Shown here: in pieces, positions 7,652 through 16,424 of the stretch | How the letters are laid out: every line of letters starts with the position of its first letter | Position numbering within the stretch: the stretch's first letter is position 1 | NCBI RefSeq assembly: GCF_004006015.1 | Contig: NZ_CP034766.1 | Location: forward strand, 3,567,001 to 3,631,000 | Direction: 5' to 3' | Length of the DNA: 64,000 nt | Source of the DNA: Rhodococcus sp. X156 | GTDB taxonomy: Bacteria > Actinomycetota > Actinomycetes > Mycobacteriales > Mycobacteriaceae | Notes under the pieces: model-generated | Databases searched by the model: none | Told to the model about the DNA's origin: nothing | Seen by the model: only the letters and a program-made list of their open reading frames with translations | Made by a program: the position numbers and the translations under genes

Positions 7652-8109
7652 TGCACCCGGGACGGCGTGTCCTCGCCGTTGTCGTCCTGCCCGTCGTTGA
7701 GGTACACGTCGTGGACGTCGATGTTGACCTCAGTGACCTCGAGCCCCGTCATCCGCTCGACCGCGCCGATGACGTTGCGACGGATGCCCGCGGCCAGCTC
7801 GGCGATGCCCACGCCGTAGTCGGCCACGATGTCGATGTCGATGGCGGCCTGGCGCTCGCCGACCTCCACGGCCACGCCCTGGGCGTGGTTGATGCGCGCC
7901 CCGGGGATCCGCTCGCGAAGCGCCCCCACCGCGCGGGACGCGCCGCCGCCCACCGCGTGCACCCCGGCAACCTCGCGGGTGGCGATCCCGGCGATCTTGG
8001 AGACCACGGTGTCGGCGATGGTGGTCTTGCCGGTCGAGGTCGCCAGTGGCGACGAGGACTCGCGGGAGCTGACGTCCTTGCTGGTGCTGACGCCCTGGGT
8101 TTCGGTCAT
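7648..8109 (-). CDS. Asp23/Gls24 family envelope stress protein (first gene of operon)
   Basis: A 153-residue protein with a Ser/Thr-rich N-terminal 25 residues and a classical Asp23/Gls24 domain: TTIADTVVSKIAGIATREV, then RINHAQGVAVEVGERQAAIDIDIVADYG, then the IRRNVIGAVERMTGLEVTEVNIDVHDV end. It opens the six-gene minus-strand operon. AAGGAGAT lies seven bases before the ATG, the only strong ribosome-binding site in the operon; the later genes depend on coupling. The family is linked to envelope and alkaline stress. Confidence 0.9.
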   Translation of the reverse strand: MTETQGVSTSKDVSSRESSSPLATSTGKTTIADTVVSKIAGIATREVAGVHAVGGGASRAVGALRERIPGARINHAQGVAVEVGERQAAIDIDIVADYGVGIAELAAGIRRNVIGAVERMTGLEVTEVNIDVHDVYLNDGQDDNGEDTPSRVQ

Positions 8110-8425
8110 CGTGCGATCTCCTTAGTCGGTGCGGCGCCAGCGTCACTGCTGAGGCACGGGCTGCTGCCCGCCTGCGCGCACGCTGACGGGCAGTCCCTGA
8201 GGTTACGGTTCACGGCCCGCCACCGCTGGGGGAAGGCGCCGGTCGCGCGCTCCGCCGCTGAGTACACGCCGGACACCTCCCCCGCATCGCGGTCTCGTCC
8301 TGCGAGTGCCCATGGGCAGCGCTACTTTCGGGACGGCCGCCAGGTTCGCACCGGCGGCTGGTTTCCACGGTGAGGCGCTGCCAGCAACCGGGCGCCCCAC
8401 CCACGCGAGGACGACAGGAGAGCCG
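8110..8425. other. 316-base intergenic region between divergent Asp23 operon and PfpI gene
   Basis: The region must hold promoters for both directions. I see a ribosome-binding site for each flanking gene (AAGGAGAT on the minus strand near 8118, AGGAG at 8416-8420) and scattered GGGCAG/CTGCCC half-sites. There is no convincing -35/-10 pair and no open frame with a start signal. Nothing else is supported. Confidence 0.5.
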
Positions 8426-8985
<560 letters not shown>

Positions 8986-8989
<4 letters not shown>

Positions 8990-9855
8990 GGCTGCGGGTG
9001 GACGAGCCGGCGCACGCGCTGGAGAAGCAGGCCGGCCTGGACCAGCCGGCGGGGCTCTACGCGGCCGCCATCGAGAAGGTGCTGCCCCGCGGACCGGTGC
9101 GCGACGCGCTGCACGGGGTGTGGCTGGGGCACCCGCTGCACCCAGCACTGGTGCAGCTCCCGGTCGGCGCGTTCGCCAGCGCCGTGATCCTGGACTGGCT
9201 GCCTGGCGACCGACGCGACGCCGACACCCTGCTCGCGGTGGGGCTGCTGGCCAGCGTCCCCGCCGCGGTGACCGGCGCCGCCGACTACAGCCAGGGCCAG
9301 CCCGACCAGCAGCGGGTGGGCCTGGTGCACGCCGCCGCCAACGGCGTCGCCAGCCTGCTGTACCTGGGCTCGCTGGCGCAGCGTCGTCGAGGACGTCGCA
9401 CCGCGGGTCGGCTGACCGCGCTGGCGGGCTTCGCGGTGTCCGGGATCGCCGCCTCGCTGGGAGGGCACCTGAGCTTCAGCATGGCCATGGGCGCCAACCG
9501 GGCGGAGGGCGTGCCGGACGTCGTGCCCAGCGGCAGCACCGACCTGGGTCCGCTCACCGAGCTGCCCGAGGGCGAGGCGGTCCGCCGGATGATCGGCCCG
9601 GTGCCGGTGATGGTGCTGCGCCAGGACGACGCCGTGCACGTGCTGGCCGACCAGTGCTCGCACGCCGACGGGCCGCTGCACCAGGGCACCGTGAGCCGTG
9701 ACGCCGCGGGCGAGCTGTGCGTGGAGTGCCCGTGGCACGGCAGCGTCTTCGCCCTCGCCGACGGTGCCGTGCGGCGCGGGCCGGCGACGGCAGACCAGCC
9801 GGTGTTCGACACCCAGGTGGTGGGCGGCCGGGTGCAGGCGACGCTGCGGTCCTGA
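8986..9855 (+). CDS. DUF2231 membrane domain fused to a Rieske [2Fe-2S] domain
   Basis: A 289-residue fusion. Residues 40-170 resemble DUF2231: GHPLHPALVQLPVGAF, several hydrophobic helices, and HxxxN-type positions in GLVHAAANG. Residues 185-285 form a Rieske domain with both cluster motifs, Cys224-Ser-His226 and Cys248-Pro-Trp-His251. It is probably a membrane-bound electron-transfer protein, with the histidine-rich membrane part perhaps binding heme. This domain order is seen in actinobacteria but no reaction is assigned. ATGA coupling to the PfpI gene suggests a shared role in oxidative or carbonyl stress. Confidence 0.82.
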
Positions 9856-9948
9856 TCGGACTCCAGCCGAGCTGCGTCGTCACCCTCCGCGAATCGCCTG
9901 TGCTGCATCGGGTCCAGCCGTCCGTGCGGCCGGAGGATGCGATCGAAT

Positions 9949-9982
9949 AGTGATCTGACATCACTTTCAGTAGTCGTATGAT
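9949..9982 (+). promoter_or_regulatory. Promoter with dyad operator before the lipoprotein gene
   Basis: CTGACA (9955-9960) and TATGAT (9977-9982) are separated by 16 bases, a good sigma70-type promoter. The inverted repeat AGTGAT-N5-ATCACT (9949-9965) overlays the -35 box, so a repressor or activator bound there would control it. The gene starts at 10028. Confidence 0.65.
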
Positions 9983-10027
9983 CGCCATTCGGAGCACTTC
10001 TCGAGCGCTGCACGGATGGAGAACGCG

Positions 10028-10867
10028 ATGAGAGCACGGAGCGCGACCACAGCCCTGGTGCTGGCGGGCGGACTGGCGCTCAGCGCCTGCTCCTCCAGCG
10101 ACGACACCTCCGCCTCCCCCGCGCCGGCGCCCAGCAGCGCCGCCGTGCCCTCGGCCGCGGCAACCAGCACCGTGGGGGCGCCCAGCAGCACCCCCTCGGC
10201 GACCACGCCCGCGCCACCACCGGTCACCACCGGCTCCACCTCCGCCACCCCGGTGAAGCCGGCCGCCTCCGGCTGCGCCCCGACCGGCGGCGGCGCACCC
10301 GCCACCTCCAGCACCCGGGAGGTGATCGACGTGGACGGGGACGGCCGTCGCGACACCGGGTGGCTCGACCGCGGCACCACCCTCGGCATCACCACCGCCT
10401 CCGGGGCCACCTTCAGCCTGCCCGTCGACCTGGCCGGTGGCGGGTCCCGCTCTGCGCTGGTGGCCGACCCCGACGGCCGCGGCAGCACCATCGCGGCCCT
10501 GGTCAGTGACGGCCGGACGGTGGAGCTGTTCGTGGTGCGCAACTGCGGGCTGTTCCCCGCCCACAACGCCCAGGGCGAGACCTACCGGTTCGACCTGGGC
10601 CTGCGTGGCAACGGCACCGGGGTGGGCTGCTCGCAGGTGCAGGGCAGCAGCGGCCGCACCCTGGTGGGGCTCAACCAGCGCCTGGACGACTCCGGGCAGT
10701 CGGTGGACGTCACCCGTACCCAGGTGTTGATCGAGGGCACCTCGGCCCGCAACGGAGCCAGCGACACAGTGGCGGCCCTGCCGGGATCCGGCGCGGCCGA
10801 CACCGCCAGTGGCGTCACCTGCGGGGACCTGAGCATGGCGACCGACGGGATCCGCGAGCGCGGCTGA
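10028..10867 (+). CDS. Secreted lipoprotein with Ca-binding-like DxDxDG loop
   Basis: A 279-residue protein with a lipoprotein signal: basic start, hydrophobic core, and lipobox LSAC with Cys21. A Ser/Ala/Pro/Thr-rich linker covers about residues 22-85. The globular part begins with DVDGDGRRD, a Dx(D)xDG loop like those of FG-GAP/VCBS repeats or EF-hand-like calcium sites. Two more pairs of cysteines may form disulfides. No enzyme motif is recognised. The ATG at 10028 has GGAG six bases upstream; the earlier ATG at 10016 has none. Confidence 0.75.
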   Translation: MRARSATTALVLAGGLALSACSSSDDTSASPAPAPSSAAVPSAAATSTVGAPSSTPSATTPAPPPVTTGSTSATPVKPAASGCAPTGGGAPATSSTREVIDVDGDGRRDTGWLDRGTTLGITTASGATFSLPVDLAGGGSRSALVADPDGRGSTIAALVSDGRTVELFVVRNCGLFPAHNAQGETYRFDLGLRGNGTGVGCSQVQGSSGRTLVGLNQRLDDSGQSVDVTRTQVLIEGTSARNGASDTVAALPGSGAADTASGVTCGDLSMATDGIRERG

Positions 10868-10989
10868 CGCGTGGTGCCACCCGTGACCAGCACTGCTGCA
10901 GGACAACAGCTGGCGGGCTACGGTGGGACGTACTGCACGTCCGGCACATCGGGCGCGCTTCCGGCACAGCGACGTGAAGGAGACCTGTC

Positions 10990-11163
10990 ATGGGACTTGC
11001 GGACAAGGCACAGAACAAGGCCGAGGAGCTCGGCGGCAAGGCCAAGGAGGGCGCCGGCAAGGCGACCGACGACAAGGACCTGCAGGCCGAGGGCAAGGGC
11101 GACCAGGCCAAGGGCAACCTGAAGCAGGCCGGCGAGAAGGTCAAGGACGTCTTCAAGGACTGA
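10990..11163 (+). CDS. CsbD family stress protein
   Basis: A 57-residue, highly charged protein with the CsbD pattern: a KAQNKAEELGGKAKEGAGKAT start, then a KGDQAKGNLKQAGEKVKDVFKD end. CsbD-like proteins are small, probably disordered or helical, and induced in general stress. Function is unknown. AAGGAG lies seven bases before the ATG. It converges on a small membrane-protein gene and shares a 19-base-pair terminator with it. Confidence 0.88.
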   Translation: MGLADKAQNKAEELGGKAKEGAGKATDDKDLQAEGKGDQAKGNLKQAGEKVKDVFKD

Positions 11164-11177
11164 GCCGTCGGCGAAGT

Positions 11178-11219
11178 ACGCAGAACGGCCCCCGTCCGTG
11201 GACGGGGGCCGTTCTGCGT
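11178..11219. terminator. Strong bidirectional terminator (19-bp perfect stem)
   Basis: Bases 11178-11196 and 11201-11219 are perfect complements around a CGTG tetraloop. The hairpin lies between the convergent CsbD gene and the small membrane protein gene, and can stop transcription both ways. Confidence 0.9.
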
Positions 11220-11229
11220 CTGAGTCAGG

Positions 11230-11385
11230 TCAGTAGTAGTGCTTGCGGCCACCGACCGCGCGGCCCGCGGCACCGAGGGCGAAGAGCACGATGCCGACGA
11301 CCAGGAGCACGGCACCGATGGTGGTGAGAACAGGCACGCTGACCAGCAGGCCGATAACCAGAAGGATGACGCCAAGGGTGATCAT
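11230..11385 (-). CDS. Small two-helix membrane protein (DUF6131-like)
   Basis: A 51-residue protein made of two hydrophobic stretches (ITLGVILLVIGLLV and TIGAVLLVVGIVLFALG) joined by a short turn, with a basic tail GRKHYY. AAGGAGA precedes the ATG at 11385 at proper spacing. Tiny proteins of this form are common in mycolic-acid actinobacteria and are usually annotated as DUF6131; the function is unknown. Convergence with CsbD through a shared terminator suggests both are stress-expressed. Confidence 0.75.
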   Translation of the reverse strand: MITLGVILLVIGLLVSVPVLTTIGAVLLVVGIVLFALGAAGRAVGGRKHYY

Positions 11386-11538
11386 GACTCTCCTTTGTCA
11401 ATGTCGGACAGACCCGAACGGGCCCACCCGGAGCGGTACGAACCGGATGCACCGCGGCCGCTGACCCTATTGATTGACAGATATGTCGGCAACCCTGCTG
11501 GTCACCGGGCCGCTGAACTCGACCTGCGCGCACGTTCG

Positions 11539-11561
11539 GCATTGTCCCAATGAGCATTGTC
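11539..11561 (+). promoter_or_regulatory. Operator-like repeats before the AurF-like oxygenase
   Basis: CATTG-TCC-CAATG (11540-11552) is a perfect short palindrome, and GCATTGTC recurs at 11539-11546 and 11554-11561. Together they form a 15-base-phased pair of sites, as expected for a dimeric repressor. The gene starts at 11612 with GGGAG upstream. The cognate regulator is not next door. Confidence 0.45.
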
Positions 11562-11611
11562 ACGTTAAGGTGGTGACTCAGGCCACAGCAGCCGCCTCAC
11601 CGGGAGCGACC

Positions 11612-12553
11612 ATGAGCACCTCGACCACCTCCGCCGCCAGATCCGCGGCTAGCACCAGGAGCCGAGCCTGGCCGGTCACCGACCGCGGGCAGACCGCCAC
11701 CCGGCTGCTCGCCTCCTCGGCCAAGAAGTCCTACGACCCTGCCGTGGACGTGGACTGGGCCGCTGAGGTGCCGGACGACCTCTACGGCCTGAGCCCGGAG
11801 TGGTCGTCGCTCTACGGGACGTCGCTGTGGGACCGGATGACCCACCAGCAACGGGTCACGCTCACCAAGCACGAGGTCGCCAGCATCAGCGGGGCCGGAA
11901 TCTGGTTCGAGATGATCCTCATGCAGATGTTGGTGCGGGACATGTACGGCCGCGACGCCACCGAGCCGCACTTCCAGTTCGCCCTCACCGAGATCGCCGA
12001 CGAGTGCCGCCACTCGGTGATGTTCGCCCGCGGCGCGGCCGCCTTCGGGTGCCCCTCATACCGGCCCCAGCGCCTGGTCCTCGAGCTGGGACGCGGCTTC
12101 GCCGCCACCGCCACCGGTGCCGTCGCCTACGGCGGCACGCTGTTCGTCGAGGAGCTGCTGGACGTGATGCAGCGCGACTTCATGAAGGACGAGCGGGTGC
12201 AGCCGATCAGCCGCACCATCAGCAAGATCCACGTGCTGGAGGAGGCGCGCCACATCCGCTTCGCCCGGGAGGAGATCGTCCGCCGCGTGCAGGACATCAC
12301 CCCCCTGCAGCGGGCCCGGGTGCGTGCCGTGCTGGCCGCCACCGCCCTCACCGTGGTGGAGAGCCTGGTGCACCCGGACGTCTACGCGGCTGCGGGGCTG
12401 GACGTGCGGGAGGCGCGCCGGGCCGTGCGGAACAACCAGCACTACCACGCCCAGCTGCGGCACGGCGCGTCCCGGACGCTGTCCTTCCTGGACGACGTGG
12501 GGCTGGTCGGCGGCCCCTCACGGGTGCTGCTGCAGCGCGCCCACCTGGTCTAG
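11612..12553 (+). CDS. AurF-like di-iron N-oxygenase family protein
   Basis: A 313-residue protein of the p-aminobenzoate N-oxygenase AurF / di-iron oxygenase family. Ligand-type motifs are visible in order: KHEVASISGAG (Glu), EIADECRHSVMF (Glu with ExxxH-like RH), FVEELLD (Glu) and LEEARHIRFAREEI (Glu, His, Glu). AurF oxidises aromatic amines to nitro compounds, while relatives act on other amines. Such genes are widespread singly in mycobacteria and nocardiae, where the substrate is unknown. The ATG at 11612 has GGGAG five bases upstream. The stop overlaps the convergent acyl-CoA ligase by four bases, with no reductase or carrier gene adjacent. Confidence 0.82.
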   Translation: MSTSTTSAARSAASTRSRAWPVTDRGQTATRLLASSAKKSYDPAVDVDWAAEVPDDLYGLSPEWSSLYGTSLWDRMTHQQRVTLTKHEVASISGAGIWFEMILMQMLVRDMYGRDATEPHFQFALTEIADECRHSVMFARGAAAFGCPSYRPQRLVLELGRGFAATATGAVAYGGTLFVEELLDVMQRDFMKDERVQPISRTISKIHVLEEARHIRFAREEIVRRVQDITPLQRARVRAVLAATALTVVESLVHPDVYAAAGLDVREARRAVRNNQHYHAQLRHGASRTLSFLDDVGLVGGPSRVLLQRAHLV

Positions 12554-14187
12554 GCGGGCATCTCGGCCAGCGCGCGCCGCAGCAGCTTCCCGGTGGGGTT
12601 GCGGGGCAGCTCGTCGAGGAACACCACGTCGCGGGGCACCTTGTAGCGAGCCAGGTTGCTCTTCACGTGGGCGCGCACCTGGTCCTCGTCCAGGCTGCTG
12701 TCCTCTGCCCGGACCACGAACGCCCGCAACCGCTGACCGAACTCCACGTCGCCCACCGCCACCACGGCGGCATCGACCACGCCGGGCAGCTGGACCAGCA
12801 GGTTCTCGATCTCCAGGGGGAAGACGTTCTCCCCGCCGGAGACGATCATGTCGTCGTCGCGGCCGTCCACGAACAGCCGGCCCTCCTCGTCGAAGTGCCC
12901 GACGTCGCCGCTGGAGAGCAGGCCGTCGATCAGCTCCTTGTGCCCGCCACCGGTGTAGCCGCCGAAGGCGAGCCCGCTGCCGGCGAAGATCCGGCCCTGG
13001 GTGTGCGGGGCAGTCACCTCGTGACCCTCCGCGTCGAACAGCTTGACCGTGCAGCCGTGCGGCGGCCTGCCCACGGTGCCCGGCGCTGCCCGCCAGTCCG
13101 CCGGCGTGGCCACGGTCGCCACGGCCACCTCGGTGGAGCCGTAGAGGTTGTGGATCACCTCGCCGAACTCCGCCGTGGCGCGCTCGCCCAGCGCCGGCGA
13201 CAGCGCGGAGCCGGCGGTGAAGATGATGCGCAGGCAGGAGGTGTCGTGACGGGCCAGCACCTCCGGGCCGAGGTCGAGGATGCGCTGCAGCATGGTGGGC
13301 ACCAGGACCAGCGCGGTGCAGCGGTGCCGGGCCACGGCGGCCAGGGTGGCCTCGGCATCAAAGCGCCGGCGCACCACGGTGGTGGAGCCCAGCCCCATCA
13401 TGATGAGGAACTGCGACAGGCCGGTCCCGTGGAAGATCGGGGCGGCCAGAAAGGTGGCCTCGCCGCGGCGCAGCGGGATGCGCTCGAGGAAGTGCGCCGA
13501 CGCCAGCGGGGAGCGCACCTGCCGGGGAGCGCCCTTGGGGGTGCCGGTGGTGCCGCTGGTCAGCAGCACCAGCCCACCGACCTGCGCGGGGCGCGGCACC
13601 GGCCCACTGTCGGTGGAGCTGATCAGCTCCTCCACCGTGGACAGCTCGGGGCGCGCCTCGTCGGTCCAGGCCAGGAAGCGCAGCACCGACTCCGGCAGCT
13701 CCGCCAGCAACCCGGCGAACTCCTGGTCGCACACGATCGCGGTGACCCCCTCGCGCTGGGCCACGTCGGCCAGCTGCGGGGCGCTGAAGCCGGTGTTCAT
13801 CAGCAGCAGGCGCGCACCGATCTTGGCCGTCGCGATCATCGCCTCCACCAGCCCTGCGTGGTCGCGGCAGAGCACGGCGACCACCGATCCCGCGGTGATC
13901 CCCTGGGTGCCCCACGCACGGGCGAGGGCGTTGGTGCGCAGGTCCAGCTCGCGGTAGGTCAGCGAGCGTCGCTCGTCCACCAGCGCCACCGCGTCGGGCA
14001 CCCGTGCGGCCGCCGCGACGGCGGCGCCGGCCACCGGCCCCAACCGCCGGAAGGCCACCATCGAGGCCAAGGTGTGGTCGGGCCGCGTCAGGTTCACCAG
14101 CCCGGCCCGTTGCATCACGGCGATGTTGTGCACCGGGTCGGTGACCTTGCTGAGCTCGTGCAGGACGCGCTGGGGCAGGGTGGGCAT
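12550..14187 (-). CDS. Long-chain fatty-acid-CoA ligase (FadD-type ANL enzyme)
   Basis: A 545-residue member of the acyl/aryl-CoA synthetase family. The phosphate loop LLTSGTTGTPKGAPR, the YGSTE motif (NLYGSTEVAV), the SSGDVGHFDEEGRLFVDGRDDDMI hinge and the PRNPTGKLLRR catalytic lysine are all present, so it should be active. It makes acyl-CoA through acyl-AMP. The N-terminal extension of about 50 residues before VALVDERRSLTYREL recalls mycobacterial FadD2-like enzymes. It could feed beta-oxidation or lipid synthesis; the acid is not predictable. Inverted repeats lie before its start (14233-14264). Confidence 0.88.
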   Translation of the reverse strand: MPTLPQRVLHELSKVTDPVHNIAVMQRAGLVNLTRPDHTLASMVAFRRLGPVAGAAVAAAARVPDAVALVDERRSLTYRELDLRTNALARAWGTQGITAGSVVAVLCRDHAGLVEAMIATAKIGARLLLMNTGFSAPQLADVAQREGVTAIVCDQEFAGLLAELPESVLRFLAWTDEARPELSTVEELISSTDSGPVPRPAQVGGLVLLTSGTTGTPKGAPRQVRSPLASAHFLERIPLRRGEATFLAAPIFHGTGLSQFLIMMGLGSTTVVRRRFDAEATLAAVARHRCTALVLVPTMLQRILDLGPEVLARHDTSCLRIIFTAGSALSPALGERATAEFGEVIHNLYGSTEVAVATVATPADWRAAPGTVGRPPHGCTVKLFDAEGHEVTAPHTQGRIFAGSGLAFGGYTGGGHKELIDGLLSSGDVGHFDEEGRLFVDGRDDDMIVSGGENVFPLEIENLLVQLPGVVDAAVVAVGDVEFGQRLRAFVVRAEDSSLDEDQVRAHVKSNLARYKVPRDVVFLDELPRNPTGKLLRRALAEMPA

Positions 14188-14200
14188 GGCTCCCTCAAGT

Positions 14201-14264
14201 GTGGCGTGGGTTACTCCGCCACGAACCTACCCGGAAAACAGTCCTAGCGGACGGTTAGTTTTCC
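14201..14264 (-). promoter_or_regulatory. Nested inverted repeats upstream of the acyl-CoA ligase
   Basis: GTGGCG/CGCCAC (14201-14206, 14217-14222) lies nearest the gene. Farther out GGAAAAC (14233-14239) pairs with GTTTTCC (14258-14264), and inside it GTCC pairs with GGAC. This is either an operator pair or a hairpin in the leader. TetR-type regulators often bind such sites before fadD genes, which is inference only. Confidence 0.4.
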
Positions 14265-14340
14265 GCGACCCATGAGATCCCTGCCCTTGTTGCTGCACAG
14301 CGGCTTTGGCAGCCAGTCGTGGCCTGCCGCGGGTGCGAGA

Positions 14341-15147
14341 TCAGCGGCCCTGTGGTTCGACCACGTAGACCTTGAGGTCGTCGGGGACGCCCTTGACCCT
14401 GGTGAACCGGAAGGTCTTCTTGGGCCGGCTGCTGATCGCCTCTGCGTCCAGGCCGGCCAGCGTGGGCTCCGACACCAGGATCTCTCCGGCCGAGGCCTTC
14501 TCCACCAGCCGGGCCGCGACGTTGACGTCCACCCCCAGGTAGTCGCCCCCGATGGCCCGGGGACAGCCGGTGTGCACCCCGGCACGCAGCCGCAGCGTGA
14601 ACCCGTCGGTGGCGACCTCGGCCAGCTGCTCGCGGGCCGCGACCGCCGCGTCGAAGGCGAGCTGGGCGGACGGGAACACCGCCATGACACCGTCGCCCAG
14701 CCGCTTGACCACTTGTCCACGGCGCTGCAGCATCGGCGGCTCGATGGCCGCGGAGACCGCGCGCAGCACGCGCAGCGCCTCGTCGTCGCCGGCGCGCAGC
14801 GCCCACGAGGAGAAGCCCACCAGGTCGGTGAACAGCAGCGTCACCTCGCTGCTGCCCTGGCCCTTGCCGAAGCGCTCCGCCAGCGACTGGTACAGCTGCA
14901 GCACGCCCAGGCCGGCCTCGCGGGAGGCGCGGGGACTCTCGTCGAAGAGCCGGTCAGCCACCCGCACCACGGTGGAGATGCCGCTGGTGCCGGCCACCGA
15001 CAACGGGTCGCCGAGGCCAGGATCACCCGGCATGGAGTGCCGCAGGCGCCGCAGCACCTCCACGGCGCGGGGGTGGCGGTCGAGCTCCCGCACGTGCCCC
15101 ACCACCCGGGTCGCGGCACTGCGAGCGCGGCCGGGTGAACGTTGCAC
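14341..15147 (-). CDS. Class III adenylate/guanylate cyclase
   Basis: A 268-residue soluble protein with a catalytic domain from about residue 100. FTDLVGFS gives the first metal-binding Asp, KRLGDGVMAVF gives the substrate Lys region and second Asp, and GVDVNVAARL supplies the transition-state Asn and Arg. The domain looks complete, so it should make cAMP or cGMP. The N-terminal 95 residues have no known sensor domain. A TAGGTT box sits just before the GTG start, suggesting a leaderless mRNA. It diverges from a MerR regulator. Confidence 0.88.
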   Translation of the reverse strand: MQRSPGRARSAATRVVGHVRELDRHPRAVEVLRRLRHSMPGDPGLGDPLSVAGTSGISTVVRVADRLFDESPRASREAGLGVLQLYQSLAERFGKGQGSSEVTLLFTDLVGFSSWALRAGDDEALRVLRAVSAAIEPPMLQRRGQVVKRLGDGVMAVFPSAQLAFDAAVAAREQLAEVATDGFTLRLRAGVHTGCPRAIGGDYLGVDVNVAARLVEKASAGEILVSEPTLAGLDAEAISSRPKKTFRFTRVKGVPDDLKVYVVEPQGR

Positions 15148-15226
15148 ACTCGGAACCTAGCCGATGGGGTGCCCGACGACGAGCGCCGCAGCGTTCGCGC
15201 TCGCCGAGCGGCGCGCCGGCGGTCGA

Positions 15227-15232
15227 TATAGT
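15227..15232 (+). promoter_or_regulatory. -10 box for a leaderless MerR transcript
   Basis: TATAGT lies seven bases before the GTG at 15240, so transcription should start at or next to the start codon. No ribosome-binding site is present. Confidence 0.55.
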
Positions 15233-15239
15233 CGTCCAG

Positions 15240-16019
15240 GTGACCGAGCACCGCATTGACGAGCTGGCCCGCCTGGGTGGCACGACAGTGCGCAACGTGC
15301 GGGTGTACCAGGACCGCGGACTGCTCCCGCCACCGCGCAAGCAGGGGCGCACCGGCTGGTACTCCGACTCCCACCTGGCTCGGTTGCGGCTGATCGGCCG
15401 GCTGCTGGACCGCGGCTACACCTTCGCCACCATCAACGAGCTGCTCACGGCTGTGGCCCAGGGGTGGCGGGTGGAGGACCTGCTGGACATCGAGCAGGAG
15501 CTGGCCGAGCCCTGGACCGACGAGCGGCCGCGACGGATGTCCGCCCTGGAGCTGCGGCGGATGTTCGGCAAGGAGGCGTCCCGCGCGGTGCTGCAGCGGG
15601 GCTGCGAGATCGGCCTGCTCACCCGGCAGGGCACTGGCTACCTGGTCAACAGCCCGCGGCTGCTCGCCGCCGGCCGGGACCTGGTCACCGCCGGTATCCC
15701 CATCGACGCGGTGCTGGACCTGGCCGAGGCGCTGCAGCACGACATGGCGCGCGTGGCGGAGCGCTTCGTCGACCTGCTGGCTGGACACGTGCTGCCCGAC
15801 GACGGGCGGCCACTGGCCTCCAGCACCGAGCAGCTCAACGAGATCGCGGCCCTCATCCACCAGCTGCGCCCGCACGCCGCGCAGGCCGTGGACGCCACCT
15901 TCGGCCGTGCGATGAAGGAGGCCACCGCCGCCGCGTTCGACGCGGCCGCCTCCCGGCTCACCGAGGGCCCCGCCGCCGAGGAGCAGCGGGACGAGCGCGA
16001 GACCCCCAGCAGCGACTGA
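15240..16019 (+). CDS. MerR family transcriptional regulator
   Basis: A 259-residue regulator. The N-terminal winged helix is clear: IDELARLGGTTVRNVRVYQDRGLLPPP, followed by GWYSDSHLARLRLIGRLLDRGYTFATINELL. The C-terminal 180 residues are helical and lack the cysteine cluster of metal sensors, so the effector is unknown. The GTG at 15240 is chosen because the HTH begins right after it and TATAGT is placed for a leaderless start. The frame extends to 15135 without start signals. It is divergent from the adenylate cyclase. Confidence 0.88.
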   Translation: MTEHRIDELARLGGTTVRNVRVYQDRGLLPPPRKQGRTGWYSDSHLARLRLIGRLLDRGYTFATINELLTAVAQGWRVEDLLDIEQELAEPWTDERPRRMSALELRRMFGKEASRAVLQRGCEIGLLTRQGTGYLVNSPRLLAAGRDLVTAGIPIDAVLDLAEALQHDMARVAERFVDLLAGHVLPDDGRPLASSTEQLNEIAALIHQLRPHAAQAVDATFGRAMKEATAAAFDAAASRLTEGPAAEEQRDERETPSSD

Positions 16020-16027
16020 GCCCTGGG

Positions 16028-16231
16028 TCAGTCGGTCGAGCGCTCCGCCGCCCCGCCCAGCTGGTCGTTCATCACCTGCAGCTGGTCCACCATGCCGGCC
16101 ATCCGCTCGCCGTTGAGCTGCCGCAGCTCCACCAGCACGGCCTCGAGCAGCTCGTTGGTGTGGTTCAGCGCGCCCTTCATCTCGTCGATCCCACTCTTGA
16201 GGTGGCCAAGCCCGCCCACGTCACCCAGCAT
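16028..16231 (-). CDS. Small predicted coiled-coil protein, function unknown
   Basis: A 67-residue protein, helical throughout by composition, with heptad-like spacing in IDEMKGALNHTNELLEAVLVELRQLN and VDQLQVMNDQL. AGGAGG lies eight bases before the ATG at 16231, a strong ribosome-binding site, which supports a real gene. No transmembrane segment or motif is present. It converges on the MerR gene and diverges from the alpha/beta hydrolase. Confidence 0.65.
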   Translation of the reverse strand: MLGDVGGLGHLKSGIDEMKGALNHTNELLEAVLVELRQLNGERMAGMVDQLQVMNDQLGGAAERSTD

Positions 16232-16424
16232 CTGCGTCTCCTCCTGCTTGTCGGTGGGTCTCGAGCCGCGCGATCGAGCCGCCCGAGGTCCTCGGGCCAC
16301 CCGAGGCACCCAACACCCAGTGTGACCATGCACGATGTCACCATCGTCCGCGCCACGCCGGGGATGGGTGCGGGCTCCGCACCCCCGCCCGGCGACGCGG
16401 AGCCGGTCGAGACGAGGAGAGCCC

